Source of the DNA: Apiotrichum sp. Y4204
Taxonomy: Eukaryota > Basidiomycota > Tremellomycetes > Trichosporonales > Trichosporonaceae
Length of the DNA: 64,000 nucleotides
Direction: 5' to 3'
NCBI GenBank assembly: GCA_025531455.1
Contig: JAMYHL010000002.1
Location: 930,001-994,000, forward strand
Positions 1 to 12,300 of the stretch are shown here, piece by piece (position 1 is the stretch's first letter; each line of letters starts with the position of its first letter). The notes under the pieces are model-generated. The model ran no database searches. It was given only the letters and a program-made list of their open reading frames with translations, and was not told the origin of the DNA. Made by a program: the position numbers and the translations under genes.

Positions 1-942
1 GTGAATGGTGTCAAGGGTGTGAATGATGTGAAGGTGTGAATGGCGCAAATGGGCATGGTGTGCAGACCGCGTAGAAGAATAACGGGAGCAGGTGAGGTCG
101 GAAACGCCGTGCCCACCGTGTTGTACATACTGTATGCAGAGTGTTGGAAGAGACAAGTACAGTGCAGTACTGCCGAGGCTGAGAATGGAATGCCCGAACG
201 GCGTTGACGTTATCCACAATAGGCATTATAGCCATAATGCCTTGTCAGGGGGGCGCGTGCAGGGCCACTCGATCGTCATTCCACTCGATCTCGTTCCCAT
301 GCAGATCAGTTCTCGTAAGCTGCCCCGATCACCATCAAGGTTAGTACACACTCTTCAGCAGCAGGCACTGCATTTGCCCGCTACACTAATGCGGGATGCT
401 ACAGCTAAATGCACAACAGGGGGATACAAGTATCCGGGTCTTTGGCCAAGGCAGGCAAGGGGGAGCAGGTGAAGTGGGAAAAGGTGGAAAGTGGGTGTGG
501 GAATGGGGAAGTGGAAGTGGAAAGTGGGTGAGAAATGATGGCTAAACAAATGAGGTGGTCGCGAGCCGGGAGCCGATAGTATGGACATCGCGCGTTTTTG
601 GCTTCTTTTAGCTCTGAGACACACTGACGACACCTCGACTGATGTATCGAGATGCGATCGGCTGCCGACGAGGTAGCTAGCTGCTAGTCGAGAGCCCCTC
701 CAAAAAGCCGAGATGTACGGCCACAAACGATGGGGTGCGAGGTCGGACGGATATTGCGTGTATTGGCCGCCTCGTGACGAAACGCTGCGATGGAAACATG
801 CTGAAAAGATGAACCCGGGAGAGTGTCCAGGCTCACTTGAATGCGATTGATACGAACGAACAGCACACGACCTGCGTGAATGAAGTGGGAAATGCGAAAC
901 TTGGGGAATGCCGTGTGTGACGGGGGACCTGGGTGTCTAGTT
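1..942. other. 3' flank of the septation-type kinase gene; no gene seen
   Basis: No open frame here carries a recognisable domain, and the longer ones (for example 355-726 on minus) are low-complexity and proline/histidine-rich without splice-supported extension. It probably holds the 3' UTR of the kinase gene that ends at 943 plus intergenic DNA. Confidence 0.5.
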
Positions 943-3900
943 TTACTGGATAATGCAATCGGTGCGAAGATTCTCCTCGTCCAGCTTGTTGGCCTTGTCC
1001 TTGACCTTGTCCTCCCTGCTGCGCTTGTCCTTGCGGAGGTTGCCCATCATGCTGTGGTTGCGGCGCGGGCCGTTCACATCAGCAGCTGAGTCGTGCACCT
1101 TGATAGGGGGAGGGCCAGAAACATGGCGGTTTGCGCGGCGCGGTTGAACCGGGCCGTCCTCATCGATACGAATGAGGGACGTATTCCGGTCGCGGGGCAG
1201 ACTGCCTGCGCCGTCTTCGCTGGTCTCGGAGTAGGATCCTGCGGCATCGTGCGGCGGCGAAACGGCGTCGAGGAGCGGGCGCGACGGCGTCGAAGCAGCG
1301 CCTGATGAGTGTCGACGACGGCCGGCAGAGCCCACATCGGGAGTGACCAGGGAAGTGGTCGACGGGGCAGCGAGAAGCGAGCTTTTCGACTTGTTGCGGC
1401 CAAACAGACGCGAGCTGAGAGAGAACACTGGCGACTCGGGCTGAGGCGAGTTGGCACGAGACGACGCTTCCGAGACGCCCCATTCCTGCTGGCTGACGAG
1501 AAGGGCCAGCTGGCCACGGATATCACATCCGGCCTTGGCCCGCGGCGCGCACTTGGCATGGGTGATGAGCCCACAGTTCTGGCACAGGTATGCAGCCTTC
1601 TTGACGCCCTCGAGGCAGACGTGGCAGGTAATGGCTGCTCGTTAGTACTGTACTCTGCGACAGGAAGGCCCAATGCGAAAGACTTACATTTAGCAAAGGT
1701 AGTCTTGACGAGATCATGGGCCTTGGCGGCAGTGGACTCGAGGCCCTCGCGCGACTGGTGCAGGTGCGAGTGGAGGGAAACCATCGACAGCTGCGCACGG
1801 CGGCGAGTCTCGGCAGCCTCAGGATCAGCAGGTGTTGCGTGGAGATCCACGAGCGAAGCGCTCGCGGACCGCGCCCCGCCGACCTGGAATATGCGTTGGC
1901 TGTCCATGCGGTTCGGCTCTTGACTAAGACGGCGCAGGAACGGCAGGCTGTCCTGGGGACGCTGGATGAGGTCGGGGTGGCCGGCCTTGACCCAGTCGTG
2001 CTCGAACAGAAGCGCAGCAGTAGGCCTGTCTTCCGGATTCTTCGCAAAGCAGAGTGTGAGGAAGTCTTTGAGCTCGGGTGATGCCTCTGGCAAGGGAGGC
2101 AACGGGTCTTCAACGATGCGGAACAACACAGTCATGCTGTTCCGCACGTCCGAATATGGCGGCTTGCCGGTAAGAAGCTCGACAATGGTGCAGCCGAGCG
2201 ACCAGATGTCAGACTTTGGCGACGCGCCCTGAAGCTTGATGACCTCGGGTGCCATCCAGTTTGGCGTTCCTGCCACATCGTTGGCGGTTTTCATAGGCTC
2301 CGTGCCACGGCCAATGCTCGTGCGCTCTGCAAAGCGCTCGACGGCGCGCATGTTGAGAGACACACCAAAGTCGGAGAGCTTGATGTTACCATTCTTGGTC
2401 GACAGAATGTTGGCCGCTTTGAGGTCACAGTGGACGACGCCCTCGGAGTGGAGGTAGGCGAGGCCCTCGAGAATCTTGGCGACGTATGATGCCACAAGAC
2501 GTTCATTAAATCGCCCAAACGCCTTCAGAGTCTGCCCCAGCGAACCGTTCTCGACAAACTCGAGAACAATGTTCAGGAACGCGTCGTCACGCGACATGCC
2601 CTCGTACTTGACAATGCCAGGGTGAGAGAGGCGCTGGAGGAGCTCGACCTCGCGCATGACGTCGCCGACCTCAGTCTCCTTCATCCCCGACAAGCGAATT
2701 CGCTTGATCGCAACCATCTGTCCAGTGCTAAGGTTCAGCGACCGGTAAACGCTGCCAAACTGGCCACGACCAATGCAGTTGCCAAGCTGGTAGCGGATGG
2801 CAGGCTGGCCCGGGGTGTTGAAGCGCAGTATCTGCAGGCTGGGAGTGACGGTGCTGTCGAGCGAACCCTGGCTGAGGCTTGACGTCCGCCGGCTCGTGGC
2901 GGGGAGGTTGATCATGGAATGGTTGCGCATGTTCATGATGCGGTTACCATTGCTCGCCACGCCGCGGCTTGGGAAGTCTTCGGACCGGCGACGATCTTCC
3001 TTGGTAAGGCCGTGGCTTTGCAGATATGGCGCGGGGTCAGGCGCGGGACTGAGCATTGTCGGATTGCTCGAGAGGTTTGGCGATGAGGCGGGAGAGCTGG
3101 TGCGCTTTGGCACGTAAATCTTGCCATTCACAGATGGACGCCGGATGCGCGGACGAGGTGGCAGTTGTTCGCTGTTCAAGAGTCTTGGCGACGGGTCAGT
3201 ACCCTCCTTCGGCGATGCGACGGTCTGAGTGTTCTCCGCGCTCTGCGAACGGGCAGTACGCGCAATCGGACGGATCCGAGCGGTCTCGGAACGCGCCTTG
3301 CCCAGTGGCGGGCGCGACCCTTCCAAGGCAGCAAGCGACTGTGAGAGAGCAAAGCCCCGAGCCTCCTCCAGCGATGGGCGATGGAGGTCGTCGGTAGAGC
3401 TCAGCAGGGTGCCGATAATCTTGCGGCGCGCATCCTGCAGCGTCTTCTCGCTCAAACGGCGCCCTTCATTGAGCGACGACGTGGTGGTTGTTCCGCTTTC
3501 AATGTGGTCAAACTCGTCCTCGAGAAGTGGGTCCTCGTTGAGGATTGTCGGGACAGATCCACGGATGCTGGAGCGCGAGTATGACGAGGCCACCTGTGAG
3601 CTGTTGGACACCAAGCTTGGCGTCCTCTCCCGTTCATGGAGCGGGGAGAGATGCGTTGCCGAGTGGTTGGACGAAAAGCTGCTGCACCAATCGTTGCCCG
3701 ACGCATGTGGCGAGCTGCTGTCGCTTTTAAACGAGACCTGCGTCTTGGATGTCGCGATACGCTGCGGACGGGCAGTGGGCGGAGTGCTGTGTGTCTGAGA
3801 TCCACTTGTGCGAGGGGTGGCGGGCATACCAACAGACCGTACTGGAGACATGGGAGGAGTGGCCGAGTAAGTGGATAGACGCGAGGGCTGCGCAGGCTTC

Positions 3901-6521
3901 GAGTCAGTTGTGGTGGAGGCAGAGATGCTCGCCGACGCGGCAGCAGCAACTGCAACTGCAGCTGCAGCCGCGGTTGGTGGTGCGGTGGCCACTGCTGCGG
4001 CAGACTTTGTCATGCTCGAGGAGCTGGCCGTTCCCACCGTGCTGGCAGCGCTCGACGACGACTCCTGCTGAAGACGGGCATGCAGATCGCTCGAGCTGCT
4101 GCGTAACGGCCGCTCGAGTAACGTTCTTGACGCAATTGCCGTGGCGGAATATGTCCGGGGCGATTCTGGACGGCTGGAAGCCTTTGAAGAGCGAGCAGAG
4201 GTGGATCCCGGAGCGGACGCTGGAGCAGAGGCGGACCCCTGCGCTGCCGACGGCCCCGCTTCAACAGCAGGCGAGGACGTTCCAGACGCGGTCGTGCGGA
4301 GGTTGCCTCGAGATACGCTGGGTCTAGGAGCGGCAGCGGCCACCGGCGGCGCCATGTTGGCGAGGATCAGGATTGTCCTGGCGACGCGGGCGAGGCCCAC
4401 AGGCGACTGATCATCGAGGTCCTCAAGGCAGAACATGTCGCCTTCACCGACGCCGATCTCGCGACATGCCGTGAGGAATCGCGTAATGTTGGCCGCGACG
4501 CGCACATCGTCCTTGGGCACCTTGACCCGCTGAATCGACGCCGGCTGGGATGGGAACAGACGGTTGAACAAGAAGCAGAAGAGGATGCCGTCGCGCATTG
4601 CCGCAACGAAAACCTTGCGCTCACGGGCCTTGGCGGTTGCTGTAATGTTGCACGCTCGCAGCTTTGCCTCCTTGAGCTCGAGAGACGATGTCGAGGCTGA
4701 TCCGTTGAGCAAGTCCGACGCCGCGTCCGCCCACGACGTGCCCCAGGTGCGTTCCATCCGCGCCAGGAGCGACAGCCGCTCCTCCGTGATGCGCTTCAAA
4801 TCCCGGTTCCGTTCCGAGCGGGAAAAGTGGACGGTGCGGAGCGTCGGTGTGATGAGATTGATAATGTACGAGCTTGCGAAGCGCAGGTGGTAATGGTCCT
4901 TGGGGAGGAGCTGTGACCGGGACGAGCCCTCTGGCAGCACCAGCGATGTCTGTGACAGTGAGAGGGACGTGTGAGAGGACGCATGGAGCGAGGTTCCTGA
5001 TCCAGTGATCGACGTGCGCGAGCGCTGTATACTCGACGAGGAGAGGCTCATCCCGAGCGGCGACACGGGTGACAGCGACGATGCAGACTGTGCACGGTTG
5101 CCGTAGATGTTGTGGCTAGGGCCAGTGTACGGCACATCGGTTGCGACGATTCGAGGGGAGGGCTCGACGCTCTTGAGACCCGACGGCTTGAGGGCCGACT
5201 TTGATGGCTGACGAGATGCCGTCCGCAGGGCAGACAGGGAGGATGTTCTGCTCACGGCACGGGGCGTGTGCACGCTCGACGACGACGACGCCTCGGCGGG
5301 GGACAAGCCGGTGAACGACAAGGGCGACCCCCGTGTATGTGAATCGCCCGGCGAGCTGGGTGACAACCTGGAATGGGGCGACTCGCGCTGAGGTGTGGGT
5401 TCTCTTGATACGATGGCACGGCTCCTCCCTTGGAACAACACGGCAAGCGAATGTCTGCCCTTTTTCCTCGTATCTGTGTCATCCTTTGCTTTCTGAACCG
5501 GCTGCACCAGCGGCTCCTTCTTCTCCTTGCCCGTCAGCGATGGGCTCGACAAGCTGCCCTTTAGCAGCGACCGCCCGAGGTTGCGCCGCAAGCTGCTTCC
5601 GCTGTGGGAGCCGCCGTGCAGAGTAGTCGAGCTGTCGCGGGGATTCGGAGGAGTGACGACGGATACGCGGGGAGAGGATCGCCGGCTGGGGCCCAAACTC
5701 GGGGCTGGGGACGGGGACAACTGTTCTGTCCGGCACGTCAATGTCGGTGTTGCCTGCGGTGATGGGGACACGGGTGGAGGAGTGGATGGCGGTGGGGGGA
5801 GGTTGAGCTGGGGCAGGGTGGGGATGTGGGATAGGGACTGGGAATGAGGTGAGAGCGAGGTTCCGAGAAGAACATTCGAGGGCAGTGTGGGTGATGATGG
5901 CGATTGGGGATATGGTGAAAGTGACGAGGTGGGCGTGGACAACATGTCGGTGGACTTTGAGTGCTGCATTGACAGCGTTCTCAACGGTGCCGACTGCTGT
6001 TTGCTCGCTCTCAACGAGCTTGAGCCTGGGAATCCATTTCCAAGAGCTCGAACAGCCTGCGACGCTGGCCGTGCCGTGTCTGTCCAGAGGCTTTTCAACC
6101 TCGAGCGGGCCGAGAGGGTGGGCTGCTGCAGCTGCGGAGGCGTGAGGGGGTCCGGCGTGGAGGATACCAGGGGGGGAGATGGATCCAGGGACGACAGGGC
6201 TGTCGCGGGTGGTGGAGGAGGGGGTGTGATAGCCAGGGCTGGTGGGTGGGATGACGGACCTGGTGATGGGAGTGGGGATGATGATGGCGATGAAGACGCT
6301 GCTGCTGCCGCCATGGTGCCGTGAGACCTGCGAGAAAACAAGGTCTTTAGACGCCCGGGCGGCGCTGGCGACAAGGTGTCCTCCACCTCGGGAACCGGCG
6401 CCATCGGTTTCCGAAGGGCTGGTCGCTCGTGGTGATCAAGCGGCGCAGGCGGTGATAAGAGTGGGTGCTGTGGTGCGACGAGCAAATGTGGTGGTTGCGG
6501 CAGAGCGCTAGCAGCGAGCAT
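943..6521 (-). CDS. CH domain-Ser/Thr kinase-C1 protein, Cdc7/SepH (septation network) type
   Basis: Exons 6521-1688 and 1634-943 (53-nt intron, TACTAAC branch site) give 1841 aa. Order: long Ser/Pro-rich N-terminus; calponin-homology domain about 580-722 (DGILFCFLFNRLFPSQ); second disordered region; kinase about 1245-1510 with glycine loop GRGQFGSVY, VAIK lysine K1273, HCDLKAANIL (catalytic D1366; Cys replaces the HRD Arg), DFG and a GTPNWMAPE activation segment; C1 zinc finger 1602-1648 (H-x12-C-x2-C-x10-C-x2-C-x4-H-x2-C-x7-C), completed only when the intron is removed; basic tail ending CIIQ, a CaaX-like box. The kinase sequence is of the fungal Cdc7/SepH/Cdc15 class, which signals mitotic exit to septation; that role is inferred. 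The first in-frame ATG is at 6521; a second at 6404 (MAPVPEVED) is also plausible. Confidence 0.88.
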
Positions 6522-9230
6522 TTGTTGGTATCGTTGCGGACCTCATCGACGGCGTCGGACCAGCCAAGTTCAAGTCGAGGGGCGGGGTGGTGGGTGGGGC
6601 TGTTGATGGGGATGAGATGGAGATGGGGATGGAGATGGGCGTTGTCGAGGTCGCGGTCGGGGGGGACGGAGCGGGGCAACGACACGAGTGCAGCGCAGTG
6701 CAGCGATGGAAGAGACGGAATGCGATACGATGGAACTGCGAGGAGCACTCGACTCCCTGGCGTGCGTCGAAGACGGGAAGCGCGAACCCTTTGGAGACGA
6801 GGTAGCAATGTCGCGGCCGTCGAATGTCTTGGCCGCGCCGGGCGTCTTGCCTGGGTCTGTGAGACAGGAATCCAAGACAAAAAAAGAGTGCGCTGCTGAA
6901 TGCTCACTCTCTTTAGCACAAAGGTGCAAAAGGGCAACACAAATGCTTCACGGGCGGCGGCGTTGCGCGTTTTTGCTCTAGGCCGACCTTCACGATGAGC
7001 CAGACGGCCGCCTGTTGCGATGCTGAGGAGGCGGGGGCGATGGTGCGCGCGAAGAGATGCTTGTCGGGATATGTGTGTGATGGGAGTGTGTGTATGCAAC
7101 AGGATGGTTGACAAGGTGAGGCAGAGATACCACCAGCCCGAGCCAGACGGGAAGGGAGAGAGGTGTGAGTGTGAGAGTGCAAGGAGTCGAAGAGTGGGAG
7201 CGACGGAGAGCAGCAGTACACTCTGAGGACAGACAGAGTATTTTGACTGAGAGCGAAGCGGGAGGACCTGACTGAGACTCAATCAGGCTTTCAGGCTGCG
7301 GCCAAGGCGGAGCCCGCGAGCGGAGAGTGGAGAGCGGAGAGAGCGCGGGGGGGGGTCGGCCAGGGCAGGTCAGCAGTCGCTGGAGTCCAGCTTGAGCTTG
7401 TTTCGTGCGTCGTGTGCCGTAGGTTTGAGCGCCGGGGCGTGTAAACGTAAAAGCACGGTGGAGCCGGGGCAGATGAGCACGGCCTAATGAGATGGTGGGT
7501 GAGCTGATGATGGTAGTGGTGGTGGTGATGGGAACAAGTGTAGAGCCGGAAGGGAGGCGCGAGCGAACCCGTGTATGACCAGCAAGAACAGGGATATGGC
7601 GACAGACGAAACAAACCGAACCCAACAAGGCGCGGCAATGGGTACAACAACGGGCGGCAGTGGCAGGAGTGAGCGGCACCGTCGTCGAGACGAGAGAACA
7701 CAGCAGGACGAAGGGGAGGGTGAGAGTGCGAGACAGGGGGACGAGAACGAGGACGAGAAACAGAGAGAGCTACAGAGCACGGGGTGCGGGCCGGGAACCG
7801 GAAGGAGGGTAGCAAGGACTCTTGGAGGGGAGACAGACCAGAGGAGCGCGTGGGCCAGAGCCGCTCTCTCTCTCTCTCTCCCCCCCCCTCTCTCTAGCTC
7901 GTACTGCATTAACGGATAGGCACCTTGCATCTACCTGGCCGAGCTGACAAGACTCCTCCTCTGCTCTGCACTGCATGTACCGTTCCTATCGGCCGTTGTC
8001 TGTCGTGTTGTACAGCTGCTGCTGCTGTGCAGCACTGTTGCAGCATTCTCCCCGTCCTCTCGTTCTCCGTTTTCTCATTCTCCTGCCTCCCTCCCGTGAG
8101 CTACCAGAAAGAAAAGGTACGCTGCCTGGCAGAGAGCGTAGGAGCGTAGTGCAGTCCGCTGTCCACCCCAAGCACTTACTCGCCCTGGATTATTACCGTA
8201 AAGGTCCCAAGCCAGCCTCTCCTCGTGCTCTCTCTCTGTCTCTGTGTTTGAGCCTTGGTTGCCCACACACCTGCAGGACACGGGGCTACGCTCTCGTGCT
8301 TCTCGTAGCTCTCGTAACTCTCGTAATGTGCCAGGCTGCCAACCCCCGAATTTCAGGCCGTCCGCCCACTGGGCCACTGGGCCACTCTCTGGCTGGCGAC
8401 TCTACGGCTACGGCACAGGTACGGTAAGAACGAGCCAGCTGCCCAGCTGCCCAGCTGCCCTGCTGCCCTGCTGCTGCCTGCATGACCTTCCGAGTTCCCT
8501 TGTTCCATCTCGTTCCAGGACCCGCGGAGTTATGTGTGGCATCTTGTAGCAATTTCAACATCCACCACCACTACTACCACCACCCAAGGTACGCGAAAGA
8601 GAGACGGCTAGGCAATAAGGTGCCTGTCCCACTGGCCGCTGGCCACTGGGTGCATGGCGTGCATGGATGCAGGATGACATCAACCGACCACGCCATGCAA
8701 CGAAAGAAAAGCATGCAGATTTATAAAGCATCAAAGGTCTATTTAGGAGCGACACAAATTGACATGAGACAGTCCGAACACGTCGAGCGCGCCACGACGC
8801 GGTGTGACATCGGAGTGTGACAGACGCGTAGTCGCGGTATGGGCGCTGGGTGGGAGCCGCCGTCTGTACGAGATGGTGACTTGTCGGTTGCCACATATGT
8901 GCGTGCAGCTTGCGAGCAGCATGCCTCGGTGTTGCCTCGGCGCAGCGGGCGTGTGCACATGCACAAACAAGAGATCCGAGCATGAATGGCACAGACAGAG
9001 AGACACACTCCTATACTTGTGCCCACACTCACTACAGGAACTGCGGCGCTCGACGAGAGCCTCAAAGCGGGCTTCGCGGCTGAGCTTGGGTTGCCGATGG
9101 ACTGGCTCTGGCGAGGGCGATGTGTAAGACCTCACCACGGTGCACTGCTCCAAACGGCCGAGATCTCGTGGATCTGGTGAAAAAAGCTGTTAGCGTCTGC
9201 AGATGACAAGCTGGCAGCTAGAAGGTCTTG
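6522..9230. other. Long upstream region of the kinase gene; no supportable CDS
   Basis: Minus-strand frames here (for example 6990-7679 and 7484-7930) are compositionally biased (Ser/Pro/His) and match no family. The plus strand has a pyrimidine-rich tract at 7861-7893 and three GGTACG donor-like words (about 8115, 8417 and 8590), with no coding exons to go with them. It is best read as the promoter and perhaps a long 5' UTR of the kinase gene; a noncoding transcript cannot be excluded. Confidence 0.45.
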
Positions 9231-9237
9231 GCCGGCT

Positions 9238-9273
<36 letters not shown>

Positions 9274-9284
9274 GGGAGGGGCAA

Positions 9285-9331
<47 letters not shown>
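9238..9331 (+). repeat. Twin poly-G homopolymer runs (34 and 47 G)
   Basis: Positions 9238-9271 are 34 uninterrupted G and 9285-9331 are 47 uninterrupted G, separated by a 13-nt G-rich spacer. Such runs could form G-quadruplexes and are prone to length error in sequencing. No gene overlaps them; the apparent minus-strand polyproline frame is just the homopolymer. Confidence 0.97.
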
Positions 9332-9332
<1 letters not shown>

Positions 9333-12300
9333 GGTTAACGACATGCTGAAAAGATATTGCGAGATGAGGTTGCGAGGGATGGAGAATGGACGGACATGCC
9401 AAAACGAGGCATTGCCCTGTATTCAACAGTACCGGCAGCCCGCGGTACAGGGCCCGCTGACCGCACTAAATAAGGAGGGGCATGGGAACGGAGAGCTGAG
9501 GGCAGAGGACCATTTGCTTGCCCCAGGGCCATGGGCAGGATAGGACAGGAGGGGGCAGGACAGGGACACAGGATATCTAGCAGGAATTACAGAATGGCGT
9601 ATTCGGAGAAAGCTAGGATATGGTGCGTATGTTCGCGCCCACCACCTGCCAAAGCTCGACAGCTCTCGATATCCATCTCCCCCCTCCCTGCAGGACGGCA
9701 GAAACGCGCACTGGGAACACGCCCCCCCGGGCGGGGCCTGGCCCGCCCCTTTGTGGATTACGAGAGCAGGATCCAACCAGACGATCGGCCGCATCCTGAA
9801 GGCCTGCTGATCCCTTTTTTACAGCACACACCACCTGTCTGTCTGTCTGTCCCCTCCCCTCTCTCCCCTGCATTTCCACTGCCCGCTAAAACCCTGGTTG
9901 CAGAGTCTGTTAGAGCAGCAAGCCCAAGCAAAGCCAGCCTGGCAGCAAGACATATCGCTGTGAATACAAATAGTCGAAAAGTGGCAATGGCATGACATGG
10001 TTGGTAACCGGCCAGAAATGTCGCGACAACACCATGGCCGGCTACTGAACGTTATTCCGCCCACAGCTGACAGTCCCAGCTGCTCTCATCTCTGTCCAGG
10101 CACTCCCTCCTCCTCCTCATCCCCATATGTATCCCGCACATAATACCGAAGAGCAGTGTGTATATGAAAGGGAATTTTATTAGCGGAATCATCATTTGCC
10201 TCTGACCAAAGGGTAAAACTATTATGCCCTGCTTTTTATACAGCATCTACAGGGATACTGAAAGATAGCGCAAGCTGTAGCTCTTGTTTCCATCGGCCAC
10301 GTCCGCCTTGGGCGCGCTAACAAACCCACGCACAGCGGCATCAGTGGCGAGCCAGGGAAGAATTTATTAGGTTGTGTGAAACGACGCCACCAGTCGATCC
10401 CGAGGATTCTGGGAGGGGGGAACCAGAGTATAGCAAGCACTGTTCAGCAGCTGGCGGGCCAGAGGGCAGAGGGCAGACGGAGCCCAGCGCTCGAACCTAT
10501 CCAGTGTACAGAAACGGCGGAAGCATCACATTTCCCGAGACCGTGATCAGGTGGTCAGCTGGTGTCGATCGCCCTGTGCCCAATGAGCCATGAGCCATTC
10601 ATTGTCGCTCACCGTTCCATTCGTGCCTACCCTGTATCCCGTCTGTGGTCGATGCCCCGAACGCCAGTGCACCGCCTAAAGAGGCATCTTTTTGCTCGGC
10701 GGGTTGTACTGAGCGGGCTGCGTTCCGCGAGCAGCCTGACACATCTGCGGACGGGGATACGTACGTGGCTGGGGTAGTACCGATCTGAATCGCGGTCCGG
10801 AGGCTTAGACTGTCCCAGCTGGAACATGTGCGATGATTGCTGAACAACCGGGAAGGCTCCATCGACGGATGGCACAGAGATCTAAGGGAGCGCGGAACGG
10901 TCCATGCTGGTACGCAGGGCCAGTTTCCCATCTCTCTCTGAACTCGATCATAGATCATAGCATGTAGCATGATGATGTTTGTGGCCCGTACCAAACACGA
11001 TCCAAAACCGACCCCTGTCCAACGGGAACAGGACGCCACATACCACCGTGCTTGCTCCCAATCTCCCCGGATCCCAGGAGCTGATGGCGGCGCAAGTGCC
11101 AGGTGCCGGCGGGATTACGAGCCGTGTATGTGTGGATGTTTGAGTATTACGAGAGCGGCGGTCTTCCCGAAGCTTCAGCTTCGTTCCCTTGTCAGCGGGG
11201 GAGAGGGGAATCCTGAGTCGGAAGTGTGTAGATGTTTACATTATCTGTAGGGAATGGTACTCTGACATCCCGGTCCGCGTCGCTGTAGTTGGAGGGGGGA
11301 GGTTGACTGTCATAGTCTGACACCTTGCGATTCAATATACCGCCATACGGCATTTGTGCAGTGCATGCGCTGCTTGCCATCGTCGCACAGTCTACAATGG
11401 ACAGGTTTTCCTTGTCGACCGGCTTTCCCCATTCGGCGCCAAGAAATGACACTCTCGTCCTCATTTTTCAGTTGATTCCAGCCAGTCTCGCCTCCGAGCT
11501 GGATACTGCCTCATCATCGTTCCCAGGATACCCGGCCGCACACTTCTTTCCACTCGCGGCCGTGTGTCAGACCACAGGGGACACAAGGGGCGTGTTCGAA
11601 ATGACACTCGGCGCAACGATAGCGTTGCCGAGTGGCGGAGACGGAACGAGGCACACTGCCATAAAGAGTAGGAGTCTTAGTGCAGCTCGAGTGTTGTCTT
11701 CTGGTATCCTCACTCCTTGCCGTCAGAATGCTTTTCTCTACAACTCGACACCACCTCACTTCTTCCCGGGTGTTGTGTTTTGTGTTTCCGCGCCAGCCAT
11801 TGCCCGAATGGGAACCGGGAAAGAGGGCAGTACGTAAGTGCATTCCCCGGCACGAAAACCCAATGCCAGGTCGTGAACCCAGACCACTAAGTAGACAAGC
11901 AGCTGCTCGGCTGCGTCAGATTGAAACATGTCGGATCCCACTCGGTTCCGTGTCTTGTGGCGGCTGGCCGCGGGTCGACGAACTGGACAACCGTGCAACA
12001 AACAGCGGCTCAGATTACTGACTATTGTGCCGTTTGCTTTGTCTTTCTTTGCCCCAGCTATTGGCCTGGACAGCGGTGGGCCTGTGCCTCAACCACGCTA
12101 TCGCCCACGCTATCCTTACGCAATGCTCGGAGAGGAAACCAAAAACAACATCGGAGAGGAGGAGAAATAAGAGAAATAAAAAAAGAAACGTACACCAAAC
12201 GTATGACAAACGTAACGAGCGCCCGTTCCTCGTTTCCTCGTTCCAGCCTTCTAGAAACCAGAAACGGACCGAAACCGGACGCGGACTAAAATTTGACGAC

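Noticed and set aside
6347..7679. Long minus-strand frames upstream of the septation-type kinase
   Set aside because: Ser/Pro/His-biased sequence without domains; the frame nearest the kinase overlaps its start in another register.
11325..11837. 170-codon plus-strand frame
   Set aside because: It begins at TTG, has no recognisable domain, and overlaps open frames on the other strand.
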